DNA from: an uncultured Cloacibacillus sp.
GTDB lineage: Bacteria; Synergistota; Synergistia; Synergistales; Synergistaceae
NCBI GenBank assembly: GCA_934511335.1
Contig: CAKSWL010000113.1
Span: 1 to 6,824, forward strand
Length of the DNA: 6,824 nt
Reading direction: 5' to 3'
Under the pieces are notes generated by a model. The model searched no databases, was not told where the DNA came from, and saw nothing but the letters and a program-made list of their open reading frames with translations. Shown piece after piece: positions 1 through 4,782 of this stretch. Within the stretch, counting starts at the first letter, position 1. Each line of letters begins with the position of its first letter. The position numbers were made by a program, and so were the translations under genes.

Positions 1-1
1 C

Positions 2-385
2 TACCCGGCCAACGATCACTCCTGCTCCGTCGACGGCTGCCTGCGCGCCGAAGCGAGCCGCGTGCTCGGCGCCTACGTGCGCAAGAGCGTGCTCTCGCGC
101 AACTGCGTGATCAACTCCGGCTCCGTCGTCGAAGAGGCGATCATCGGGCAAAACGTCAATATCGGAGAGAACTGCCGTCTGCGCCGCGTGATCGTCGACG
201 CGCACAACGTCATCCCCGACGGCACCTCGATAGGCTTTGACCCCGTGGCCGACGCAGAACGGTATCATGTCGACCCGACCTCAGGGATAGTCGTCGTAGG
301 GATGCCTAAGATACAGCTGCGCAAAAAACTCCAGATCCCCGGTTCATACCAAAACATGTTCACCAGCGACGGCTCGGGATTCTAA
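2..385 (+). CDS. glgC: Glucose-1-phosphate adenylyltransferase (ADP-glucose pyrophosphorylase), C-terminal part
   Basis: This is the last 127 codons of a gene whose start lies before the window. The protein makes ADP-glucose from ATP and glucose-1-phosphate, the committed step of bacterial glycogen synthesis in the cytoplasm. The visible part is the left-handed beta-helix domain: a run of hexapeptide-type turns (NCVINSGSVVEEAIIG, then QNVNIGENCRLRRVIVD). It is followed by the hallmark C-terminal stretch with CRLRR, VIPDGTSIG and a GIVVV end, which matches the tail of E. coli GlgC (CRLRRCVID, VIPEGMVIG, GIVLV) as I know it. The nucleotidyltransferase domain is outside the window. The tail after GIVVV is somewhat long (PKIQLRKKLQ onward). 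The gene ends in TAA and is followed 21 nt later by a strong hairpin, so it is probably the last gene of its transcript. The family call is firm; the exact allosteric type cannot be judged from this part. Confidence 0.9.
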   Translation, partial: YPANDHSCSVDGCLRAEASRVLGAYVRKSVLSRNCVINSGSVVEEAIIGQNVNIGENCRLRRVIVDAHNVIPDGTSIGFDPVADAERYHVDPTSGIVVVGMPKIQLRKKLQIPGSYQNMFTSDGSGF

Positions 386-406
386 AAACTCACAAAAAAC
401 CAAGAA

Positions 407-442
407 GGCCGGTCCGCTCTCAGCACGCGGACCGGCCCTCTT
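407..442. terminator. Hairpin terminator between glgC and the minus-strand HTH gene, probably bidirectional
   Basis: A perfect 11-bp stem (GGCCGGTCCGC at 407-417 with GCGGACCGGCC at 427-437) encloses a 9-nt loop. On the plus strand it is followed by CTCTTCT. Read on the minus strand it is followed by TTCTTGGTTTTTTG. It lies between two converging genes, so it can end both transcripts. The T-tract is better on the minus strand. Confidence 0.8.
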
Positions 443-751
443 CTATACGTCTATACGCCGAGCCCGCTTTTCTGCCGGCAGGGCAAAATCAGAGCAGGGC
501 GGATATACCTTTCTTCTCCAGGAGATGCAGAAGCTTTCTTGACGCTCCGGCGGGTTTTTTCGCCCGGCCTCCCACTTCTGCACCGTCGACAGGCTGGTAT
601 TCAGCACTCTGGCAAAATAGGAGGGCACAGGGTCAAGGCAGAGCGCGTCATATTCGCTCATACGGCTGTCGCCGATGATGCCATGTTTATGAAGCGCCCC
701 CGCGGCGCCGTGTATCTCGGTAAGTATCGGGCTATTAGTCTTTTCGCCCAT
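443..751 (-). pseudogene. Degraded YiaG/HigA-type helix-turn-helix transcriptional regulator (antitoxin-like)
   Basis: The family is a small XRE/COG2944-type DNA-binding protein, often an antitoxin-like autorepressor of about 95-100 residues. The N-terminal signature is present (LTEIHGAAGALHKHGII, then MSEYDALCLDPVP), and so is the recognition-helix region NTSLSTVQKWEAG. Two lesions are visible. First, VPSY (residues 42-45) joins directly to FARVLN (46-51). Family members have about 18 residues here, of the kind PE.IKALRE...SQAV, covering the first HTH helices. Second, after codon 66 the reading frame is wrong. Shifting -1 at A_AAA_AAC (560-554) restores a typical tail, PAGASRKLLHLLEKKG, ending at a stop at 489-491, for an 87-residue product. 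The unshifted frame runs on to 443 with an unfamily-like tail. The start ATG at 751 has a good Shine-Dalgarno (AGGAG at 759-763, 7-nt spacing). A well-formed promoter and a palindrome survive upstream. The gene is most likely dead, although programmed frameshifting cannot be excluded. Family comparison is from memory. Confidence 0.75.
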
Positions 752-853
752 TTTTTATCTCCTAAAAATCACCGCACCGCGAAGGGCCCCGTCTGACAAC
801 TCAACTTTTTTAATCGAATTTATGATGCGCGCGTTTTAAATATCCTAATCGTC

Positions 854-882
854 ATAATATAGCACTAAGTGCAGCTTGCCAA
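854..882 (-). promoter_or_regulatory. Sigma-70-type promoter for the HTH gene
   Basis: Read on the minus strand, a -35 box TTGGCA (882-877) is separated by exactly 17 nt from a -10 box TATTAT (859-854). Transcription would start near 847 and give a leader of about 95 nt before the ATG at 751. The box sits immediately after the stop codon of the upstream minus-strand ORF (884-886), in an AT-rich pocket. Confidence 0.6.
862..872. promoter_or_regulatory. Palindromic operator-like site inside the HTH promoter spacer
   Basis: GCACT-A-AGTGC is a perfect 11-bp palindrome lying within the 17-bp spacer between the -35 (877-882) and -10 (854-859) boxes. A one-base centre cannot form an RNA hairpin, so a dimeric DNA-binding protein is the natural reader. 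Small XRE-type regulators commonly repress their own promoters this way. That the encoded HTH protein binds it is inference. Confidence 0.45.
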
Positions 883-883
883 T

Positions 884-1159
884 CTATCCTTCGTCAGCCG
901 TCTGATAGACTTCGCTGACGATCTCCGCCTCCTCTGGCGTAACGATCAGCCTGCGGCTCATATTTTCAAGGATCGTCCTGCCGCCAGCGAGATACCAGCG
1001 GTCAAGCATCTCCGCCTGCCCGCTTTCGACCAATTTTTCAAGATCCTCCGGCCAATCGGAGCGCTTCTCCTCGTTCAAAGTCGCTATCCTCACAAAACCG
1101 CGTTTGATAACGACCGCGGCACCCTCGCTCCCCTTGCTTCTTATCGTCACAAGTTTCAT
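884..1159 (-). CDS. N-terminal domain fragment of a fumarylacetoacetate hydrolase (FAH)-family protein
   Basis: The 91-residue product begins MKLVTIRSKGSEGAAVVIKR and continues with INTACT-looking FAH-family N-terminal features: a GFVRIATLNE strand, a DWPEDLEKLVESGQ segment and a WYLAGGR motif. In full-length enzymes of about 280-300 residues this region precedes the metal-binding catalytic domain that acts on acylpyruvate-type substrates. Here translation stops at 884-886, soon after WYLAGGRTILENMSRRL, and none of the catalytic domain (for example a GLNY..H motif) is seen in any nearby frame. The ATG at 1159 is chosen over the TTG at 1177 because it begins at the family start, with AGGGG 9 nt upstream. 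The ORF is free of frameshifts. It could be a truncation relic or a stand-alone domain, and no enzymatic activity should be assumed. The family assignment rests on remembered N-terminal similarity. Confidence 0.55.
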   Translation of the reverse strand: MKLVTIRSKGSEGAAVVIKRGFVRIATLNEEKRSDWPEDLEKLVESGQAEMLDRWYLAGGRTILENMSRRLIVTPEEAEIVSEVYQTADEG

Positions 1160-1191
1160 TGAAAACAGCCCCTTCAAAAAATCTCTCTATT

Positions 1192-1220
1192 ATTATAATG
1201 CACCTGCCGGAACTATGCAG
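1192..1220 (-). promoter_or_regulatory. Possible promoter upstream of the FAH-domain fragment
   Basis: On the minus strand a perfect -10 hexamer TATAAT (1197-1192) lies about 30 nt upstream of the ATG at 1159. A weak -35 candidate CTGCAT (1220-1215) stands at 17-bp spacing. The -10 box is convincing and the -35 is not. Confidence 0.35.
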
Positions 1221-1248
1221 AGTGAACAACGCCGGTGCAGACACATAA

Positions 1249-1347
1249 AAGCCTCCCGCCCTGCGCCCGTACGGCATAAACGATGCCATGGACATTGCGG
1301 AGAAGGCCGCGGCACGGCACGCAAAGGCCCGTTCCCGGCTGGAATAA
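1249..1347 (+). other. Short open frame resembling the 3' end of a lost gene
   Basis: Between two TAA stops there are 32 sense codons whose second half is charged and helix-prone: YGINDAMDIAEKAAARHAK followed by ARSRLE and a stop. An internal ATG lies at 1288. No ribosome binding site or promoter is evident, and a terminator-like hairpin overlaps the end. This looks like the tail of a gene whose 5' part has been deleted, but I do not recognise the family and chance is possible. Confidence 0.2.
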
Positions 1348-1364
1348 GGCGGCGAGAACGGGCC
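1326..1364. repeat. Inverted repeat, possible degenerate terminator
   Basis: A perfect 9-bp inverted repeat (GGCCCGTTC at 1326-1334 with GAACGGGCC at 1356-1364) encloses a 21-nt loop. On the plus strand a T-rich stretch ending GTTGTTGTTTTA follows about 10 nt later, which is too far for a textbook terminator. It overlaps the end of the short open frame at 1249-1347. Confidence 0.4.
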
Positions 1365-1404
1365 GATGTCATTGTCGTTGTTGTTTTACTTTAATAAAAG
1401 TCTC

Positions 1405-1419
1405 AGGCCCGCCGGGCCT
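1405..1419 (-). terminator. Terminator hairpin of the exported-protein gene
   Basis: AGGCCC-GCC-GGGCCT forms a compact 6-bp GC-rich hairpin 12 nt beyond the stop codon of the minus-strand gene (1432-1434). On the minus strand it is followed by GAGACTTTTATTAAAG, and on the plus strand by TTTTG. A small AT-rich inverted repeat (ACTTT/AAAGT) lies just beyond. Confidence 0.55.
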
Positions 1420-1431
1420 TTTGTCATCCTA

Positions 1432-2535
1432 TCACCCACCGCCTCCGCCGCCATTGCTGTTCGAGCCGCCGCATGAGTCTTTGGCCTTTTTCACGGCCTT
1501 TACTGCGTCGCGTCCGGGGGCTTTCGAGTCTTCAGAGGTTTCGAACATCTTCTGCAATTCTGGTATCCATTCATCCTTGGTCATATCGACGATGTCAACC
1601 GCCGTCTTTACGCCCTCCGCTACGCACTTGGGGCTTCCGCCGCCGACGATGGTCAGCGTATTGACTGCCATGTTTACACGTTTCAGGTTTGTGGTGTCGG
1701 TCTCCTTCTCGGTCACGGCGTCGATAAAACCTATCGCGGAATCCACAAAGCCAAGCCCGCCGGCCACAATTCCCAGTGTAAAGAGCGCTCCGGCTCCCAC
1801 GGCGCCGACTGCCGTCGCCGCGGCTCCGACAGCCGCACCGCCTACAACAGCAGCGCCTGCCAACAACCCCGCGCTTGTAATAACGCCAACACCAGAGGCA
1901 ACTACAAGACCAATTTGCGCGTTCTGCGCCTCGCCGAGCCACATGTCTGTTTCATTCGTATAGCCCACGTCGGCGGTGTAACCGGCGATGCTGTTCAATC
2001 CCGCCTCGATCCCATCAAGAGAAGAGGCGTCAAAGGCATAGGCGGGGCGAGCGAATAGACGGCTCAGCGCCTTCACAAACAGCGTACGCTCCTCTTCGTC
2101 CATGCCGGCCATCGCCATCTTGCCCATGTTTATATTGCGCGCGTATTTTTTCGCGCTGGAGCTCAGGTCTTTCATCAGCGTCTTCAGCTCAAAGCGCATC
2201 GCCTCAAGCTCCTCCTGCGTCGGGGCCTTTTTTCCTTTGTACTTGGCGTCATATATCTGCTTGTAATAGTATCTGTGCCCCATCTCCGCATTGACAAACG
2301 CCTCGCAGTATCTAGCGTGTTCCTTCATTATCAGATCCATATACCTTTGCGGAAGAACGGAGCCCTCCTTTGGCAGGGCCTCCCCGTTTTCCGCCGCAGC
2401 GCGACTAGGGGCCTGGGCGGCGGCATTATCCTCTTGCTTAGAGGAGAGCGCCGCCTCCGCCGGAAGGGAGGAGAATATCAGCGTGTATATCAGGATAATC
2501 GATGTGACGGCTTTAAATAACTTTTTGTCTCTCAT
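1432..2535 (-). CDS. Exported protein of unknown function with a Gly/Ala-rich hydrophobic segment and polyglycine tail
   Basis: I do not recognise this 367-residue protein. It begins with a clear Sec signal peptide: MRDKK, a hydrophobic core (residues 9-24) and a likely signal peptidase I site after PAEA (residue 28). Residues about 60-165 are charged and helical. Residues about 208-262 form a long Gly/Ala/Val-rich hydrophobic stretch with repeated small-residue spacings (AGAAVVGGAAVGAAATAVG), long enough for two membrane passes or a glycine-zipper hairpin. The remainder is amphipathic and ends in SCGGSNSNGGGGGG. Cysteines are at about 77, 304 and 355. The start at 2535 is preferred over the ATG at 2559 because AAGGAGG (2547-2553) lies 11 nt before it and the signal peptide then starts at once. 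Location is probably membrane or envelope. A pore-forming or toxin-like role is conceivable from the hydrophobic segment but is not shown. The gene stands alone on the minus strand with its own terminator. Confidence 0.75.
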   Translation of the reverse strand: MRDKKLFKAVTSIILIYTLIFSSLPAEAALSSKQEDNAAAQAPSRAAAENGEALPKEGSVLPQRYMDLIMKEHARYCEAFVNAEMGHRYYYKQIYDAKYKGKKAPTQEELEAMRFELKTLMKDLSSSAKKYARNINMGKMAMAGMDEEERTLFVKALSRLFARPAYAFDASSLDGIEAGLNSIAGYTADVGYTNETDMWLGEAQNAQIGLVVASGVGVITSAGLLAGAAVVGGAAVGAAATAVGAVGAGALFTLGIVAGGLGFVDSAIGFIDAVTEKETDTTNLKRVNMAVNTLTIVGGGSPKCVAEGVKTAVDIVDMTKDEWIPELQKMFETSEDSKAPGRDAVKAVKKAKDSCGGSNSNGGGGGG

Positions 2536-2546
2536 ATATGCGGGAG

Positions 2547-2553
2547 CCTCCTT
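2547..2553 (-). promoter_or_regulatory. Ribosome binding site that sets the start of the exported protein
   Basis: AAGGAGG on the minus strand is a near-perfect Shine-Dalgarno. It lies inside the first codons of the longer reading (ATG at 2559) and 11 nt upstream of the ATG at 2535. This favours the shorter form. Confidence 0.6.
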
Positions 2554-2667
2554 CGTCATTTTTCCATGTTCTTGAGATACGCGTCCGTTTTAAGCCAGGC
2601 AGCCTTCGCAAGAGAGCCCTATTTCAGAGGCGGCCGTATGCGGCTCCCCGCGCGGAATAGCTCTTTT

Positions 2668-2841
2668 TCACCCGCGCAGAAAACGGCTCATCTTCACGTT
2701 GCAGCTGTTTTTCTTCGAGTCATTATTGAAAAAGCCCATGCTCTGCTCAATGGCGATCTTTTTCGCCTTCAGCGCAGCTCTTCGCGCACCGCGGCTTCGG
2801 CCGCGAAGGATATAAGCAAACAGCAGAGAAAAAGCCGTCAT
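2668..2841 (-). CDS. Possible small basic protein (57 residues)
   Basis: An ATG-initiated frame on the minus strand encodes 57 residues: a short hydrophobic start (MTAFSLLFAYILRG), an Arg/Lys/Ala-rich middle (RSRGARRAALKAKKIAIEQ) and a polar end with a single cysteine (NSCNVKMSRFLRG). It could be a one-pass membrane or membrane-surface small protein. No convincing Shine-Dalgarno precedes it, and I recognise no family. It lies 132 nt upstream of the exported-protein gene in the same direction, so it could share its transcript. The DNA also contains a perfect CGCGGC-TTCG-GCCGCG stem-loop at 2790-2805, so the conserved element here might be the structure rather than the peptide. Confidence 0.25.
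   Translation of the reverse strand: MTAFSLLFAYILRGRSRGARRAALKAKKIAIEQSMGFFNNDSKKNSCNVKMSRFLRG
2790..2805. repeat. GC-rich stem-loop with TTCG tetraloop
   Basis: CGCGGC-TTCG-GCCGCG forms a perfect 6-bp stem closed by a C(UUCG)G tetraloop when read as plus-strand RNA, one of the most stable small hairpins known. An alternative outer pairing, CTTCGCG (2780-2786) with CGCGAAG (2802-2808), competes with it. There is no T-tract on either side, so it is not a terminator. Confidence 0.4.
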
Positions 2842-2909
2842 TGAAATAAGGCGACATTCTTTAGCGCGGTTTACCTTTTAAGTGTAAAACATACGCCGCC
2901 CCTACCTGG

Positions 2910-2946
2910 ATTTACTAAATTTAATCTAAATTTACTAAGTTTTATC
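2910..2946. repeat. Two 17-bp direct repeats with 20-bp period
   Basis: ATTTACTAAATTTAATC (2910-2926) recurs as ATTTACTAAGTTTTATC (2930-2946), 15 of 17 bases identical, with starts 20 bp apart. This is roughly two helical turns, so both copies face the same side of the DNA. The placement between divergent genes suggests protein binding sites or an UP-like AT-rich element. Confidence 0.5.
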
Positions 2947-2983
2947 ATAGAAGGTACTCTTATGCAAGCGCCTCATACTTGAC

Positions 2984-3029
2984 TGTTGTTGTTCCGTGTG
3001 CAGCTTTGTCAAGTCGGAGAACAACAACA
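2984..3029. repeat. 11-bp inverted repeat upstream of the Rrf2 promoter
   Basis: TGTTGTTGTTC (2984-2994) is matched perfectly in reverse complement by GAACAACAACA (3019-3029), with a 24-nt spacer. It ends 17 bp before the -35 box of the operon promoter (3047-3052), a typical position for an activator or repressor site. Each arm is also a GTT/AAC triplet repeat, so the repeat has low complexity. Confidence 0.5.
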
Positions 3030-3046
3030 TAAAGCTTATTTCCCTA

Positions 3047-3075
3047 TTGACAAATGTATCAGCGCGCTGTAATCT
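3047..3075 (+). promoter_or_regulatory. Promoter of the rrf2-nifS-nifU-MOSC operon
   Basis: A perfect -35 box TTGACA (3047-3052), a 17-bp spacer and a -10 box TAATCT (3070-3075) are present. Transcription would begin near 3082, about 23 nt before the ATG at 3105, leaving just enough leader for the ribosome binding site. No other promoter of this quality is seen before the following genes. Confidence 0.75.
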
Positions 3076-3077
3076 AC

Positions 3078-3088
3078 ACCAAGTTGGT
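3078..3088. promoter_or_regulatory. Palindrome over the operon transcription start, likely operator
   Basis: ACCAA-G-TTGGT is a perfect 11-bp palindrome starting 2 bp after the -10 box and covering the predicted transcription start. Repressor binding there would block initiation. Autoregulation by the Rrf2 protein encoded just downstream is the simplest reading. It does not match the E. coli IscR site as I know it. Confidence 0.4.
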
Positions 3089-3104
3089 AGAGAAGGTGAG
3101 GATT

Positions 3105-3563
3105 ATGGCGATCACACAAAAATGTCAATACGCCCTGAGAGCGATATACGAACTCGCTCGCCGGCAGCAGGAGGGGCCGTGCAAGATCGGCGCGGTCGCC
3201 GAAGCGCAAAATATCCCCGTGCGCTTTCTGGAAAACATCCTGAGCAGCTTAAAGAGCGCCGGTGTAGTCGATTCCGCGCGCGGCAAGGACGGCGGATATT
3301 TTCTTGCGAAGCCTGCCGACGCGATAACGGTCGGCGAAGTGATACGCTTCATCCAGGGGCCGCTGGGGCCCGTGGAATGCGGCACGCGCATGGAGGAGGA
3401 CTGCATGCTGTACGACGACTGCGTCTTCCGCCCGCTTTGGGACAAAGCAAGGGAGGCTCTGGAATCCGTCTACGACGGCACGACCTTCCAGGATCTCGTC
3501 GATCAATCAGACAACAGCTGCCACCGGCCAGACTGCTGGTGCGGCAAAAAGAATAAAATTTAA
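3105..3563 (+). CDS. Rrf2-family transcriptional regulator, IscR-like
   Basis: The 152-residue cytoplasmic protein has the Rrf2 winged-helix start (MAITQKCQYALRAIYELAR), the second helix pair (IGAVAEAQNIPVRFLENIL) and the wing motif RGKDGGYFLAKP (59-70). Three cysteines, C92, C100 and C106 (spacing Cx7Cx5C), occupy the place of the [2Fe-2S] ligands of E. coli IscR (Cx5Cx5C at 92, 98, 104). Cluster binding is therefore likely. The C-terminus carries a second cysteine group, CHRPDCWCGKK (139-149), not found in classical IscR. The ATG at 3105 has AAGGTGAGG just upstream and begins at the conserved family start. An upstream ATG at 3054 lies inside the promoter and is rejected. The next gene, nifS, begins 20 nt after the stop. 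The context points to control of Fe-S cluster synthesis in response to cluster supply. A cysteine-responsive (CymR-like) role is the main alternative. Confidence 0.85.
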   Translation: MAITQKCQYALRAIYELARRQQEGPCKIGAVAEAQNIPVRFLENILSSLKSAGVVDSARGKDGGYFLAKPADAITVGEVIRFIQGPLGPVECGTRMEEDCMLYDDCVFRPLWDKAREALESVYDGTTFQDLVDQSDNSCHRPDCWCGKKNKI

Positions 3564-3583
3564 ACTCTATGAGGTGAACTGGC

Positions 3584-4762
3584 ATGGCACCACGTGAAGT
3601 ATATCTTGACAATTCAGCGACGACAAAAGTCGACCCCAGGGTAACGGAGGCGATGCTTCCCTACTTTTCGGAAAAATACGGCAACCCCAACAGCCTCCAT
3701 AAGTTTGGACGCGAGGCCCGCGCCGCGGTCGACAAGGCGCGCTCACAGGTAGCGGCCCTGATCAACGCCAAGCCTACCGACATCGTCTTTACCGGCGCCG
3801 GCAGCGAGGCGGACAACCTCGCCATCAAAGGGGCGGCCTGGGCGCTGAAGGAGAAGGGCAAGGGCAATCATATAATAACGAGCGCCATCGAACACCACGC
3901 CATCCTTGACACCGTCAAGTGGCTCGGCAAGATGGGCTTTGAATATACGATCCTCCCCGTAGACGGCAGGGGCATGGTCTCCCCCGCAGACCTTGAGGCG
4001 GCGATCCGCCCCGAAACGATACTGGCGACGATCATGTTCGCAAACAATGAGATCGGCACCATCCAGCCGGTCAAGGAGCTCGGCGAGGTCTGCTATAAGC
4101 ACGGCGTGATGTTTCACGTCGACGGCGTGCAGGCGGCGGGACACATCAAGATCGACGTGCAGGAGCTGCCGGTAGACATGATGACGATGGCGGCGCATAA
4201 AATGTACGGCCCCAAGGGGCTCGGCGCGCTCTATGTCCGCAAGGGCATCAAGCTGATCCCTACCCTCCACGGCGGCGGACAGGAATTCGGCCTCCGCTCC
4301 GGCACAGAAAACGTCCCCGGCATCGTCGGCTTCGGCGTGGCGGCGGAGATCGCTAAGGAGCGCCTAGAGCGCGGCGATGATAAAAAGCTCGCCGCCCTCC
4401 GCGATTATTTCATCGACGGCGTCCTTTCGAAGATACCGGAATCGCACCTCACGGGAGCGGCGGGGGACGACCGTCTGCCCTTCCACACGAGCTTCACGGT
4501 CAAGTATATCGAAGGCGAGGGCATGCTGCTCCTTCTCGACGCGGCGGGGATCGCAGCCTCAAGCGGCTCGGCCTGCACCTCGGGAAGCCTCGAGCCGAGT
4601 TATGTGCTGCTCGCGACGGGACTTGACCATACCACGGCCCACGGATCGGTGCGCCTGGCGATGAGTCACGACACTACCAAAGAAGACATCGACTACGTGC
4701 TGGAGAAATTCCCCGCGATCGTAGAAAAGCTCCGCGCGATGTCGCCCTTTTACAAAAAGTAA
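3584..4762 (+). CDS. nifS: Cysteine desulfurase NifS/IscS type (group I)
   Basis: The 392-residue PLP enzyme converts L-cysteine to L-alanine and an enzyme persulfide, supplying sulfur to the NifU scaffold and perhaps to other acceptors. It begins with the family start VYLDNSATTKVDP. Key sites are visible: EHHAI with H104 over the cofactor; HVDGVQAAGH with D180 and Q183; AAHKMYGPKG with the Schiff-base K206; RSGTENVPG (238-246). The catalytic cysteine C331 lies in SSGSACTSGS, in the long mobile loop typical of group I (IscS/NifS) rather than SufS enzymes. Length is normal for the family and there is no truncation. GAGGTGA stands 6 nt before the ATG. The gene lies 20 nt after the Rrf2 regulator and 20 nt before nifU, so co-transcription is near certain. 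Housekeeping Fe-S assembly is likelier than a nitrogenase role, since no nitrogen-fixation genes are visible. Confidence 0.96.
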   Translation: MAPREVYLDNSATTKVDPRVTEAMLPYFSEKYGNPNSLHKFGREARAAVDKARSQVAALINAKPTDIVFTGAGSEADNLAIKGAAWALKEKGKGNHIITSAIEHHAILDTVKWLGKMGFEYTILPVDGRGMVSPADLEAAIRPETILATIMFANNEIGTIQPVKELGEVCYKHGVMFHVDGVQAAGHIKIDVQELPVDMMTMAAHKMYGPKGLGALYVRKGIKLIPTLHGGGQEFGLRSGTENVPGIVGFGVAAEIAKERLERGDDKKLAALRDYFIDGVLSKIPESHLTGAAGDDRLPFHTSFTVKYIEGEGMLLLLDAAGIAASSGSACTSGSLEPSYVLLATGLDHTTAHGSVRLAMSHDTTKEDIDYVLEKFPAIVEKLRAMSPFYKK

Positions 4763-4782
4763 CAAAGACAGGAGATGAGGCT

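Larger units (their letters stand above)
2842..3046. other. Intergenic regulatory region upstream of the Rrf2 gene
   Basis: No coding frame is supported here. The region is markedly AT-rich compared with its surroundings. It holds the direct repeats at 2910-2946 and the inverted repeat at 2984-3029, both listed separately. It divides the minus-strand island from the plus-strand Fe-S operon, and transcripts leave it in both directions. I see no tRNA or recognisable riboswitch. Confidence 0.5.

Noticed and set aside
1383..1402. AT-rich inverted repeat ACTTT/AAAGT as a second terminator
   Set aside because: The stem is only five weak base pairs. It probably just adds T-rich sequence after the GC hairpin at 1405-1419.
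1283..1963. Long plus-strand frame of 226 codons opposite the exported-protein gene
   Set aside because: Its product is low-complexity Pro/Ala/Thr-rich, which is what the Gly/Ala-rich gene gives when read antisense. It has no convincing start signals.
2536..2559. ATG at 2559 as the start of the exported protein
   Set aside because: It has no good Shine-Dalgarno of its own. The AAGGAGG lies downstream of it and serves the ATG at 2535, which also gives a standard signal peptide.
443..2841. Minus-strand island as a toxin-antitoxin or phage-defence module
   Set aside because: Only a broken antitoxin-like HTH gene is present. There is no adjacent RelE/HigB-type toxin, nuclease, helicase, integrase or attachment repeat.
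2984..3029. Inverted repeat as a transposon end or CRISPR-like repeat
   Set aside because: There are only two copies, no spacer series, no target duplication and no transposase. The arms are simple GTT/AAC triplet runs.
3054..3104. Upstream ATG at 3054 as the start of the Rrf2 regulator
   Set aside because: It lies inside the promoter spacer, upstream of the predicted transcription start, and the extra 17 residues precede the conserved family N-terminus. The ATG at 3105 has a good ribosome binding site.
3743..4270. Long minus-strand frame inside nifS
   Set aside because: It is an antisense shadow of a GC-rich gene whose plus-strand frame has all the catalytic motifs.
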